A stretch of DNA of 37,032 nucleotides from an uncultured Clostridia bacterium. GTDB taxonomy: Bacteria; Bacillota; Clostridia; Christensenellales; Borkfalkiaceae. The DNA lies in contig CANQPO010000016.1 of the NCBI GenBank assembly GCA_947625695.1, positions 1 through 37,032 of the forward strand, read 5' to 3'. A program made the position numbers and the translations under genes. The notes below the pieces were generated by a model. It worked only from the letters and a program-made list of their open reading frames with translations. It made no database searches and was not told the DNA's origin. Of this stretch, positions 6,501 through 14,055 are shown piece after piece (the first letter of the stretch is position 1; each line of letters begins with the position of its first letter).

Positions 6501-9145
6501 ATACCGCCAAATTCTTGCAGACCCTGATCGACATCCGCGAAGCGACGGACAGAATAAAGAGCGTCCCGCTCTCCAAAAACTTCCTCGACCGCGGCGGGGA
6601 CATCGTGTTCAAAAAGAGGAGCGAATTCCTCGGCGGGCTGTATGCCCTGCACGACCTCTGCGCCTCCACCTTCCTCGACTACGACCCAGATACCTTCAAC
6701 GGCATGTGCCTGAGGGCGCAGAACGGGTACACAAAACCCGTGCTCGAGGGGTATCTGAAGGCGGCGGACAGCTTTTTCCGCGCCCTCGACAGCTTCCTCA
6801 CCGTCACGCGGGCAGACCGCGCCAAACTTCCCGAAGAGGACATTTTGGACGAATTTTCGGCGAAGGCGAGCGCCCTCATCGACAACGTGGATATGCTCTC
6901 CAATTGGTGCATGTACAAGCACACGGCGGAGGAGCTCAAATCGCTCGGGTGCAACTTTGTCACCGAGGCGCTCGAGAGCGGCAAACTCACCACCGAAAAT
7001 ATCTTGAGCGGGTTTGAAAAGAACGTCTATAAAAATTTCCTCGAGATCAACATTCCCGCCGACCCCGAGCTCTCCCGCATGACGGTGGGCTCCTTGGAGG
7101 ACACGGTGGAAAAATTCCGCCTCGCATGGGAGGATTTCACCCGCGACACCCGCGAAAAGATCAGAGGCGACCTCATTTCCCGCCTGCCCGCGGAGGACGG
7201 CGAGGGGAGCCTTTCGGTAGAAGTTTCCGCCTTTCGCCGCCTCGTCAAGAGCAATTTGCGCGGCGTGGGCTTGAGGGGCCTCTTTGCCGAAATTCCCAAC
7301 CTTCTCGGCGTTATCGCGCCCTGCATGCTCATGAGCCCCACCACGGTGGCGCAATATCTGAAGCCGCAAGCCGATCTTTTCGACCTCGTTATCTTCGACG
7401 AGGCCTCGCAGATGACCACGGCGGAGGCGGTGGGGGCGATCGCCCGCGCCAAGTCTGCGATCGTCGTCGGCGATCCCCGCCAGCTCCCGCCCACCTCCTT
7501 CTTCCGCACGGGGTACGTGGACGAGGAGAACCTCGAAAACGAGGACCTCGAGAGCATTCTCGACGACTGTCTCGCCCTCGGCATGCCCGAACGCCACCTC
7601 ATCTGGCACTACAGAAGCAAGCACGAGAGCCTCATCGCCTTTTCCAACAGCATGTACTACGATAACAGGCTGTGCACCTTCCCCTCTCCCGACGCGGACA
7701 GCAAGGTGCGGCTCGTCCTTACCGAGGGGACGTATGACCGCGGCTTTACCAAGTGCAACAAAAAGGAGGCGGAGGCGCTCGTTGCGGAGGTCGTGCGGCG
7801 GCTCAAAGACCCCGCGCTCCGCCGTTCGAGCATGGGCGTCGTCACCTTCTCGAGCGCACAGCAGAACTTCATCGAACGCCTTCTGCACAAGGCGATCGTT
7901 TCGGAAAAGCTCGAAGGGTACGCCTTCGACGGCGAGGAGCCCCTCTTTGTCAAGAACCTCGAGAACGTGCAGGGGGACGAGCGGGACGTCATTCTCTTCT
8001 CCGTCTGCTACGGGCCCGACCCCTCGGGGCGGCTCTCCCTCAACTTCGGCCCCCTCAACCAGACGGGCGGCTGGCGGCGGCTGAACGTCGCCGTGTCCCG
8101 CGCCCGCGAGGAGATGATCGTCTATTCCTCGATGACGTCGGGCATGATCGATCTTTCAAAGACCTCCGCAAAGGGGGTGGCGGGCTTAAAGGCCTTCCTC
8201 GAATTTGCCGAAAAGGGGAGGACGACCCTCGCCGTCAAGTCGGCGGCCGTCAAGGAGGGCGCGGGCGTCGGGAAGTACCTCGCCGCCGAGCTCGAGGGCT
8301 ACGGCTACCGCTGCCGCGTCGACGTGGGCGCGTCCGATTTCAAGATCGACGTCGCCGTGCTCGACCCCAAGGACCCGCACAGGTATCTGCTTGCCGTCCT
8401 CTTCGACGGCGCGGAAAAGTTCTCCGTCAAGGACAGAAACATTCTGCAGGTGCAGACCTTGAAGCGCACCAATTGGAATGTGCTTCGGGTCAACTGCGTC
8501 AACTATTACAACAACCCCAAGCGGGAGATAAAGCGCATCAAGGAGTTCCTCGACAGGCTTACGGGAGCGGAAAAGAAGAGCGGGAACGCCCTCTCTTCCT
8601 ATCTCAAGCCCTACCGCGCCGTCAAGGCGGGGGCGGCGGAGCCCGTTTCCTTTATCACGAGCGGCGAAAACGACAGAGCGGTCATGTCCCGTCTCAAAGA
8701 AATTGTAGCTCAAGAGGAGCCCATTTCCCGCGCCTTCCTCAAAAAGAGGTGTCTTGCGAGCTTCGGCATGACAAAGGCGGGGACGCGCGTCTTTGCAAAG
8801 CTCGACCTGCTCATCGACGCCTGCGCCTTCCGCAGGGAGCGGGTGAACGGCGCCGATTATTTCTACAAGACCGACCGCGCCATCGGGCTTGGACGGTTCC
8901 GCACCGACGAGAGCGGGATAAGGGGGGAGGAGGACTTCACTCCCTTCGAGATCGTCGCCCTCATCAAGGGCTTGCTCGAGGAGAAGGTGAGCCTCTATCT
9001 CGATGAGCTCTGCGGCGTGCTTGCGGGCTATTGCCGCGTGCGCCCGAGCGAAAAGTTCACCGCGTTTGTCATCGGCTGTATTGCCTACGGGGAGCAAAAG
9101 GGGGCGCTGGTGCGCTCGGTGTCCGACCGCATCGCCCTCGCATAA
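3593..9145 (+). CDS. Giant DUF4011-SF1 helicase with Vsr-like C-terminal domain (Hhe-like)
   Basis: 1850 residues. Order: a transglutaminase-like region (about 100-350), DUF4011 (from about 360, KIWERRLLDLTNRN), a split superfamily-1 helicase core (Walker A GPPGTGKS near 652-659; DEAS box near 1269; VVGDPRQLPPT near 1292; QGDERDVILFS near 1460; NVAVSRAREEM near 1498) with a long helical insert between Walker A and DEAS, a Vsr/PD-(D/E)xK-like domain (about 1560-1650) and a DUF3320-like tail. This matches the helicase-DUF4011-Vsr architecture of the single-gene antiphage system called Hhe (recalled, not searched). Two accessory domains look degenerate: the transglutaminase Cys and His positions read T216 and Gly, and the nuclease strand reads VLFDG where relatives usually have IExDG. 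It has its own promoter and lies 29 bases before comEC without a terminator between them. Confidence 0.88.
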   Translation: MPKQKKEIKLIGVTLEPPTYVGYSDCLLQTPLKVHIDNRDSEAHELKIALYGEEGLLIPYEGSCVAPFESRVEHVASGVFSPVFLVENKLPCALTVTAAVSMDGKEVGRDSRTLTALPFDWWEGLGGNPERLAAFVRPRLSDCGRMLEEAGRRLRKWTSSADVYGYTGADKNAVRMTSAAIFAAIKALSIEREPCDLTRPVRAFSEELVRGRKGSTLEVALFAAACLEGAKLNPVIAVGKGGVGVGVWLYNSCFLDTVTDDAEIVGKYISDGINNLSFFDADDLFADKSVNFTTSEKHFAQSVNDYDYFIDVRRCRMAGIPVLPLREYGLKGLELIGHDEMSPESAPAPLRELKSAGIEGKLTKNKIWERRLLDLTNRNALLNFNGRGSLKVRSDDADGLYANLLSSEGMKLVSGENGGAITAAERQLLALEQQKGLLRVSPAKGEELSEAARLLQRKNREADEESGAKILYLALGFLEYVSKEDAKPKRAPLVLVPVDIARAKGNEDFSVHIAEGEYFVNSTLLEYLKQEFNIDVRGLGGDVSALKMSEIFAMVLAETAGMKGWRVVKDIYIAVFSFRRYLMWNDLHSRFEDLKRNTIVSALLENRMEKQVYDPPKEEDEGEGALIPLPADSSQYSAIALSRAGVSFVLHGPPGTGKSQTITNIIANALEDGKRVLFVAEKKAALDVVKKRLDAIGVGDFCLELHAGKADKADALKKLEDTLALPASGEEGSFAARAEEIKRLTSELKAPMLALHKKRRLGISVYEGILLYLKNKDAPDVLDIGSAFYDTLSEQKLADCRNRILSAAAAAKECGGVVNSPFENVNLTEYSQGLRDKLYCASEVLIAEIRHLKSFLGLFLEFYRQKLSSVTRKKLENLCTLARNFSADMYAKYFSSVTEEEFYVFYHSNRRLDERFNFYNSHFKSFVDLGKDYAEVKNALENGGYKRSKAATAAAKRLSRVALHPLTEEDTAKFLQTLIDIREATDRIKSVPLSKNFLDRGGDIVFKKRSEFLGGLYALHDLCASTFLDYDPDTFNGMCLRAQNGYTKPVLEGYLKAADSFFRALDSFLTVTRADRAKLPEEDILDEFSAKASALIDNVDMLSNWCMYKHTAEELKSLGCNFVTEALESGKLTTENILSGFEKNVYKNFLEINIPADPELSRMTVGSLEDTVEKFRLAWEDFTRDTREKIRGDLISRLPAEDGEGSLSVEVSAFRRLVKSNLRGVGLRGLFAEIPNLLGVIAPCMLMSPTTVAQYLKPQADLFDLVIFDEASQMTTAEAVGAIARAKSAIVVGDPRQLPPTSFFRTGYVDEENLENEDLESILDDCLALGMPERHLIWHYRSKHESLIAFSNSMYYDNRLCTFPSPDADSKVRLVLTEGTYDRGFTKCNKKEAEALVAEVVRRLKDPALRRSSMGVVTFSSAQQNFIERLLHKAIVSEKLEGYAFDGEEPLFVKNLENVQGDERDVILFSVCYGPDPSGRLSLNFGPLNQTGGWRRLNVAVSRAREEMIVYSSMTSGMIDLSKTSAKGVAGLKAFLEFAEKGRTTLAVKSAAVKEGAGVGKYLAAELEGYGYRCRVDVGASDFKIDVAVLDPKDPHRYLLAVLFDGAEKFSVKDRNILQVQTLKRTNWNVLRVNCVNYYNNPKREIKRIKEFLDRLTGAEKKSGNALSSYLKPYRAVKAGAAEPVSFITSGENDRAVMSRLKEIVAQEEPISRAFLKKRCLASFGMTKAGTRVFAKLDLLIDACAFRRERVNGADYFYKTDRAIGLGRFRTDESGIRGEEDFTPFEIVALIKGLLEEKVSLYLDELCGVLAGYCRVRPSEKFTAFVIGCIAYGEQKGALVRSVSDRIALA

Positions 9146-9174
9146 ATTAAGGCAGTTTTACGGAGGAAAAGACG

Positions 9175-11160
9175 TTGGAAGAGAAGGGCAAGCGAAAAAA
9201 TCTCGTCAATTTCCGCCCCGTCCTTTTTTGCGCACTCGGGCTTGCCTTCGGCGTCTTTCTCTACGGGAAAATCAGATTCGGCGGGCTCGCTCCCTCCGAT
9301 TTTCTCTTCCTCACCCTCTTTCTCGCCTGCGCCCTCTATCCCCTCAGAAAGGGTCGCGTCGTCGCGCTTGCGCTTGCCGTTCTTCTCTTTGCTGGAGCGG
9401 GCGCGCTTTCAATTCACATTTACACTTCGTCTTATACCTCCGCACTTCCCGCAGGGGAATACCGCCTCATGGGCACGGTGGAAACGCTCTCCGTGCACAA
9501 GACGTACACCGTCGTCATTCTCGGCGATTTGAGTTTCGACGGCGAAGAGGAGGGCGGAAAGTGCCGCGTCATCTTGGGCAACGACGAGTGCCGTCCCGCA
9601 GACATTCTCCTTCTCGACGCCAAGGTGGAAGAAAGGGAGCTTGACGACTTCAAGGACGACGCGTACACCGAGAGTGACTTTGCAAAGAATATCCGCTACA
9701 TGGCGTCCGTCGATAGCATGGAGAAGGTCGGGCGGTCGAAGAACCCCTTCCTGCTGTTGAACGCCTCCCTCTATGACAGTCTGCACGCACACATGGGGAG
9801 AGAGGAGGCGGACCTTGCCTTTGCCCTTCTCACGGGGAATTCTGGGTGCATCGACGACGAGGTGTCCGAAATTGTGCGGCAGGGCGGCGTCGCCCACATC
9901 TTCGCCGTCTCGGGACTGCACATCGGCATTCTCTATGCCGCGGCATACGCCTGCTTTCCCTTCCTCAAAAAGTCCCGCTTTCTGCCGCCCCTTCTTTTGT
10001 GCCTCTTTTATTGCGGGCTGTGCAATTTCACCGTCTCCTCGGTGCGCGCCCTCATCATGTGCGCCGTGCTCGGCACGACCCGCTCCTTGGGCAAAAAGTA
10101 CGACTTCCTCGAATCTATCTCCCTCGCCGCCCTCATCACCTTGCTCTTTTTGCCCCAGCAGTGGTTTGCGGCGGGAATGCGGCTCTCCTACGGCGCGTGC
10201 CTCGGGCTCGCCCTGCTCTCGCCGCCGCTTGCCAATCTTTTCAAACGTATCAAATTTCCCCGCTTTCTCGCGCAGTATCTTTCGGCGGCGCTCGCCGTGC
10301 AGATCTTCACCCTGCCCGTCATGCTCGAATCGTTCGGCTACGTCTCCGCGCTCGCCCTTCTCTTTAACTTCTTCCTTCTGCCCGTTCTGCCCGTCCTCTT
10401 TTTGGGGACGCTCCTCTGCGCCGTCCTCGCCCTCGTCATTCCGCCCGCCGCGTCCTTTTTCCTCCTCTTCCCCGAGGGAATGTTCTCGGCGTTTTTGTAC
10501 GTTCTCACAGTGGTGGACGTTACCCTCCTCATTACGGGGTTTGCGCTCGGGGCGGGGAGCGCCGTCTTTTTGACGGGCTGCGTCGCGCTTTCGGGCAGGG
10601 TCCGCCTCTCCGGAAAGGGCAAGGCGGTCGCAGCTGCAGCATTGTCCGTGCTGTTGGTGTTTGCGGCGGTTATGCAAAACGTTGTGTTCACGGGGTGCAG
10701 AATCGAAGTTTTCTCCCGCGACGGAGATACCGTCGCCCTCGTGCGCACTGCAAAGGAGAGCGCTCTTCTCATCGACGGCGATATTTCCCTCGGCGAATGC
10801 GAGGACTTTCTGCACCGCACCTACGGCGGAACGCTAAACGCCGTCTTTGTGCTCTCCGAGGACGAGGTGGCGGGAGCGAACGTTGCGGCGTTTCTTCCCA
10901 CCGAGCTGGTGTGCCTCTTCAAGGAATGCGAAACGGGCTTTGCCCACGCGCCCCTTCTCTTCGGCGGGGAGTGGACGGCGGGCGGCCTTTCCTTCCGCTT
11001 TGAGACCTCTTTCAAGCTCGTCATGCTCGCTGAGGGCTGTGCGGTAGAGTTCGACTTTGAGGAGGGGGAAGCGCTCGGCGCCGACCTCTTCGTGGGCGAA
11101 ACGCAGGGCGCGAAACGCTTGAATTATTCTCTGAAAAATGGTACAATAAAGTCGCTATGA
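9175..11160 (+). CDS. comEC: ComEC/Rec2 family DNA-uptake channel protein
   Basis: 661 residues, TTG start chosen because GGAGG lies 8 bases upstream. An N-terminal membrane pair and an OB-like extracellular part lead into the Competence domain, with AVSGLHIGIL at 244-253 (the family signature), then many membrane helices including SVRALIMCAVLG and MRLSYGACLGLALL. In the family this protein forms the channel for single-stranded DNA during transformation. The C-terminal ~150 residues align in position with the metallo-beta-lactamase domain of full-length ComEC, but the HxHxDH metal motif is replaced by LSEDE (560-564). Nuclease activity is therefore unlikely. The stop overlaps the holA start (ATGA), a classic Firmicutes pairing. 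No other competence gene is in the window. Confidence 0.9.
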   Translation: MEEKGKRKNLVNFRPVLFCALGLAFGVFLYGKIRFGGLAPSDFLFLTLFLACALYPLRKGRVVALALAVLLFAGAGALSIHIYTSSYTSALPAGEYRLMGTVETLSVHKTYTVVILGDLSFDGEEEGGKCRVILGNDECRPADILLLDAKVEERELDDFKDDAYTESDFAKNIRYMASVDSMEKVGRSKNPFLLLNASLYDSLHAHMGREEADLAFALLTGNSGCIDDEVSEIVRQGGVAHIFAVSGLHIGILYAAAYACFPFLKKSRFLPPLLLCLFYCGLCNFTVSSVRALIMCAVLGTTRSLGKKYDFLESISLAALITLLFLPQQWFAAGMRLSYGACLGLALLSPPLANLFKRIKFPRFLAQYLSAALAVQIFTLPVMLESFGYVSALALLFNFFLLPVLPVLFLGTLLCAVLALVIPPAASFFLLFPEGMFSAFLYVLTVVDVTLLITGFALGAGSAVFLTGCVALSGRVRLSGKGKAVAAAALSVLLVFAAVMQNVVFTGCRIEVFSRDGDTVALVRTAKESALLIDGDISLGECEDFLHRTYGGTLNAVFVLSEDEVAGANVAAFLPTELVCLFKECETGFAHAPLLFGGEWTAGGLSFRFETSFKLVMLAEGCAVEFDFEEGEALGADLFVGETQGAKRLNYSLKNGTIKSL

Positions 11161-12140
11161 AATTTACCCAGCTTGCCAAAAGTTTAGAGGAGGGGGTAGC
11201 TCCCGTCTATCTCGTCGAGGGAGAGGAGAGCTATTTCCGCGACCATGCGGTGGAGAGCATCCGCGCCGCGTGCAACATTTCTCAGCCCCTTCTCAACGAT
11301 ATGCGCTTCGAGGGGGAAGCGCTCAAGGGAGACAAACTTTCCGCCTTCCGCGACGGACTGTATTCGCTTCCCTTCTTCGACGAAAAGCGGCTCGTGCGTG
11401 CGTATGAGTTCTACCCCTCCGAGCGGGAGTGGGAACAGCTGCAAAAGTATGTCGAAGCCCCCTGCCCCTCCACCGTGCTCGTCATCGTAAACAGCGGAAA
11501 GAAGGGGACGGACCTCAAAAAGAAGAAGGGGCTCGCGTATGTGGACTGTTCGCGGGCGGACAAAGATACGCTCTCCCGCTGGCTCTTCCACCTCATGAAA
11601 AAGAGCGGGCTCGTGCCCGACGGCGACGCGATGGAGCTCATGGTAAAGTTTTGCGCGCAGGACGCCGCCCGCATGAAGAAGGAGACGGAAAAGCTGCGCC
11701 TTCTGCTTGGCGAGGGGGGAAGAGTCACCTGCGCCGCCGTGGAGGAGTATATTGCAAAGGACGCGGAATATAAAATTTTCGAGCTCACGCAGGCGGCCTC
11801 CAAGGGAAACTACACCCTCTTTTCGGAGATCTTGTCCGACCTCATGCAGAAGGGGTTCGACGAAAACGCCGTGCTCTCCTCGCTCACTTCTCATTTCAAA
11901 ACCCTTCTCGAAGTGTCAAGGGTAAGGGGAAGCGAAGAGGCGGTCGGAAAGAAGCTCGGCATGCACCCCTATTCGGTGCGGGCGAACAGGGAAGTCGCCC
12001 GCCGTTTGGGGGAAAAGCGGACGGAGGAGCTCTACCGCGCCCTCTATTCGCTCTACTCCCAGATGCGGGGCGGGCTGTATTTCAAAACGGGCGCAATGCA
12101 GGCGGCAATCGCAAAAATCTTCTTTTCCGAGGCAAAATAG
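11157..12140 (+). CDS. holA: DNA polymerase III subunit delta
   Basis: 327 residues, the usual length for HolA. It opens with the family-like VAPVYLVEGEESYFRDHAVE, where the P-loop position is not a Walker A motif, as expected for delta. A three-domain clamp-loader fold is implied by the helical C-terminus (SSLTSHFKTLLEVSRVRG and QMRGGLYFKTGAMQAAI). Delta opens the sliding clamp for the replicative polymerase. Its ATG overlaps the comEC stop by four bases, indicating coupled translation. It is the last gene of the operon that starts at the promoter near 3513. Confidence 0.93.
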   Translation: MKFTQLAKSLEEGVAPVYLVEGEESYFRDHAVESIRAACNISQPLLNDMRFEGEALKGDKLSAFRDGLYSLPFFDEKRLVRAYEFYPSEREWEQLQKYVEAPCPSTVLVIVNSGKKGTDLKKKKGLAYVDCSRADKDTLSRWLFHLMKKSGLVPDGDAMELMVKFCAQDAARMKKETEKLRLLLGEGGRVTCAAVEEYIAKDAEYKIFELTQAASKGNYTLFSEILSDLMQKGFDENAVLSSLTSHFKTLLEVSRVRGSEEAVGKKLGMHPYSVRANREVARRLGEKRTEELYRALYSLYSQMRGGLYFKTGAMQAAIAKIFFSEAK

Positions 12141-12161
12141 CCAAAAATAGGGGAAAAATAC

Positions 12162-12190
12162 TTTTCTTTTTTGCAAACGGAAGTTATAAT
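12162..12190 (+). promoter_or_regulatory. Probable promoter of the cdaA operon
   Basis: A perfect TATAAT (12185-12190) has only a weak -35 (TTTTCT, 12162-12167) at 17 bases. It lies 37 bases before the cdaA ATG. Confidence 0.5.
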
Positions 12191-12227
12191 AAGGGAGAGA
12201 AAACGCAAAAATCTACAGGAGTGCGCT

Positions 12228-13052
12228 ATGGCAAACGTCTGGGAAAATATCAAAAACGTGTTTTTGCAGTTCGGGACGAATTGGCTCGTCTATATCGCCG
12301 AGGGGATCTTTCTGTTCCTCCTCATCTATTACGTGTTCCGCACGCTCAAGGCGAACAACGCAAAACAGCTCATCGGCATCTATGTCGCGCTCATCGTCGT
12401 CATGGGGCTCGTCTGTCTCATCTCGCAGAAGCTCGACAGCACCGTTTTCCTCGTCTTTTTGATGATCTTGTCCCTCTTCTTCCTTCTTCTCTTCAGTCAG
12501 GAAATCAAGCGCACGATCTGGACGGGCAAGCGCATGGGGGAGACGAAGGGAGAAATGACCGCAAAGAGCGCGGTCGCCGCCCGCGCGGAGGAGTACATCG
12601 CCTCCATCGTGCGCGCCGTGCAGAACCTCTCCAAGAACAACACGGGCGCGCTCATCGTGCTCTCCAACGGCAATCTGCCCAAGGAGATCGTCGATAGCGG
12701 CGTCAAGCTCGGGGCGAATATCTCCAACCAGCTCATCGAGGGCATCTTCATCAACAAGGCGCCCCTGCACGACGGCGCGATGATCATCTACGGCGATAAA
12801 ATTCAGGCGGCGGGGTGCTTTTTGCCCCTCACTCAGCGCGACTTCCCCAAGGATTACGGCACCCGTCACAGAGCGGGGATCGGCGTCACCGAGGTCGCGG
12901 ACGTCTCCACGATCATCGTCTCCGAGGAGACGGGCATCGTCTCGGTCGTCAAGCGGGGGGACATCACCCGCTATGCCGATTCCGAACTTCTCAAAAAATT
13001 CCTGCGGGAGTACTATTGGAAAGAATTCAACGCGGAGGGCAAGAAGGCATGA
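12228..13052 (+). CDS. cdaA: Diadenylate cyclase CdaA (c-di-AMP synthase)
   Basis: 274 residues from the ATG at 12228, preceded by AGGAG 6 bases upstream; the in-frame ATG at 12171 lies before the promoter -10 and is rejected. Three N-terminal membrane helices (about 10-90) are followed by a DAC domain. The catalytic DGA (182-184, LHDGAMII) and RHR (213-215, TRHRAGIG) motifs are intact. It condenses two ATP into c-di-AMP, the messenger for potassium, osmotic and wall homeostasis. Usually cdaR and glmM follow. Here only a 35-codon cdaR remnant follows, overlapping by 4 bases, and glmM is absent. Confidence 0.95.
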   Translation: MANVWENIKNVFLQFGTNWLVYIAEGIFLFLLIYYVFRTLKANNAKQLIGIYVALIVVMGLVCLISQKLDSTVFLVFLMILSLFFLLLFSQEIKRTIWTGKRMGETKGEMTAKSAVAARAEEYIASIVRAVQNLSKNNTGALIVLSNGNLPKEIVDSGVKLGANISNQLIEGIFINKAPLHDGAMIIYGDKIQAAGCFLPLTQRDFPKDYGTRHRAGIGVTEVADVSTIIVSEETGIVSVVKRGDITRYADSELLKKFLREYYWKEFNAEGKKA

Positions 13053-13156
13053 AAGTTCTCGAATTTCTCAAAAGGGCATTTACCGAAAACATTCCCCTCA
13101 AGCTCGCGGCGCTCGCGCTCGCCGTGGCGGTCGTCATCATCATCAACGCGCTATGA
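13049..13156 (+). CDS. Miniature CdaR-like peptide (membrane helix only)
   Basis: 35 codons, ATGA overlap with cdaA upstream and another ATGA overlap with the DUF1015 gene downstream, so it is translated in the chain. The peptide reads a basic start MKVLEFLKRAFTENIPLKL and then one hydrophobic helix (AALALAVAVVIIINAL). This is the pattern of the N-terminus of CdaR/YbbR proteins, which always follows cdaA in Firmicutes, but the extracytoplasmic YbbR domains are entirely missing. Either it is a decayed gene or a membrane peptide that still regulates CdaA, since CdaR is thought to contact CdaA through the membrane (inference). Confidence 0.65.
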   Translation: MKVLEFLKRAFTENIPLKLAALALAVAVVIIINAL

Positions 13157-14055
13157 AAAGTTGCATCCGCGTCCCGCGGCTGTTCGTTCCCAAGGACTAC
13201 GAGAGTTGGGTCTCGCCCGCCTGCGACGCGCCCGCCGACCTTTGGCAGCCGCTTGAAGGGGAGGGAAATATCACCGCGCGCGACTGTCTCATTCCCGACT
13301 TCCTTCGGGGAGGAGCCGAAGAGGCACAGCTTGAAAAAATGCGGGAAAACATGTATGCCGCGCTTGAAAAGGGAGAGATCGAACGCCTCGAGCGCGGCTT
13401 TGTGCTTGTCACGCGTAAAACTTCCTACGGGGAGAGGAAGGGGCTGCTTGCCTGCGTCGATCTCGAGGAATTTTCCCCCGAGGGAGGCGGCGCAGTCCGC
13501 CTTTCCACCGAGACCGACCCCGCGCTCGTAGAGTGGCGGGCGCGCTGCAGGGAGTGCGCGGTGCTCGAATTCCCGCACACCGTCCTCTGCTATAAGGATA
13601 AGCGCGATCGTCTCATGCGCGACCTCGAAGAGGAGGAGCTCGGTCCTTTGTACGACTTCCACACCCCCCTTCTGTCGGTCACGGGGGAGTTCGTGTACGA
13701 CTTTCTCGCCGAGGAGATCATCCACGAGCTCATGAAATATGCCGACCCCTGCTTCGGCGTGCTCGACGGGAACCATTCCCTCGCCGCCGCAAAGCTGCAT
13801 TGGGAGCGGGTGAAGGAAAAAATTTCGGCGGGCGAAGCAAAGAACCACCCCGCGCGTTTTGCGCTTGCGGAGTTCGTCAACCTGTGCGATCCCGCCGTGC
13901 GTCCCGTATATGCGGAGAGCGGCGCGGCCGTCAAGAAGGACGACCTTCTCGCCCTCTTCAAAGCAAATAAAAAACTGCCCGCAAAGAGCCTTCTTCTCGG
14001 CAACGTGCGGGAGCAGAGATGCTGTCTCGAAGGAAGAGAGATTTCCTATGATTAA
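13153..14055 (+). CDS. DUF1015 family protein
   Basis: 300 residues from the ATG at 13153, which overlaps the mini-CdaR stop; an upstream in-frame ATG at 12973 inside cdaA is rejected. Family features are the start IRVPRLFVPKDY, a central RGFVLVTRKTSYGERKGLLACVDL strand region rising to charged repeats, and VLDGNHSLAAAK near residues 210-220, the counterpart of the DGHHR motif seen in other members. Biochemical function is unknown. In clostridia relatives often sit beside serine biosynthesis genes; here it precedes aspartate kinase with an 8-base overlap. It is about 100 residues shorter than many relatives. Confidence 0.75.
   Translation: MKSCIRVPRLFVPKDYESWVSPACDAPADLWQPLEGEGNITARDCLIPDFLRGGAEEAQLEKMRENMYAALEKGEIERLERGFVLVTRKTSYGERKGLLACVDLEEFSPEGGGAVRLSTETDPALVEWRARCRECAVLEFPHTVLCYKDKRDRLMRDLEEEELGPLYDFHTPLLSVTGEFVYDFLAEEIIHELMKYADPCFGVLDGNHSLAAAKLHWERVKEKISAGEAKNHPARFALAEFVNLCDPAVRPVYAESGAAVKKDDLLALFKANKKLPAKSLLLGNVREQRCCLEGREISYD

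Noticed and set aside
3740-7888. Long minus-strand frames (656 and 576 codons)
   Set aside because: Shadows of the helicase gene with the same codon-complement bias. The plus-strand frame has clear helicase motifs throughout.
12171-12227. 19-codon N-terminal extension of CdaA
   Set aside because: It would begin before the -10 box. The ATG at 12228 has a proper AGGAG site and matches the family.
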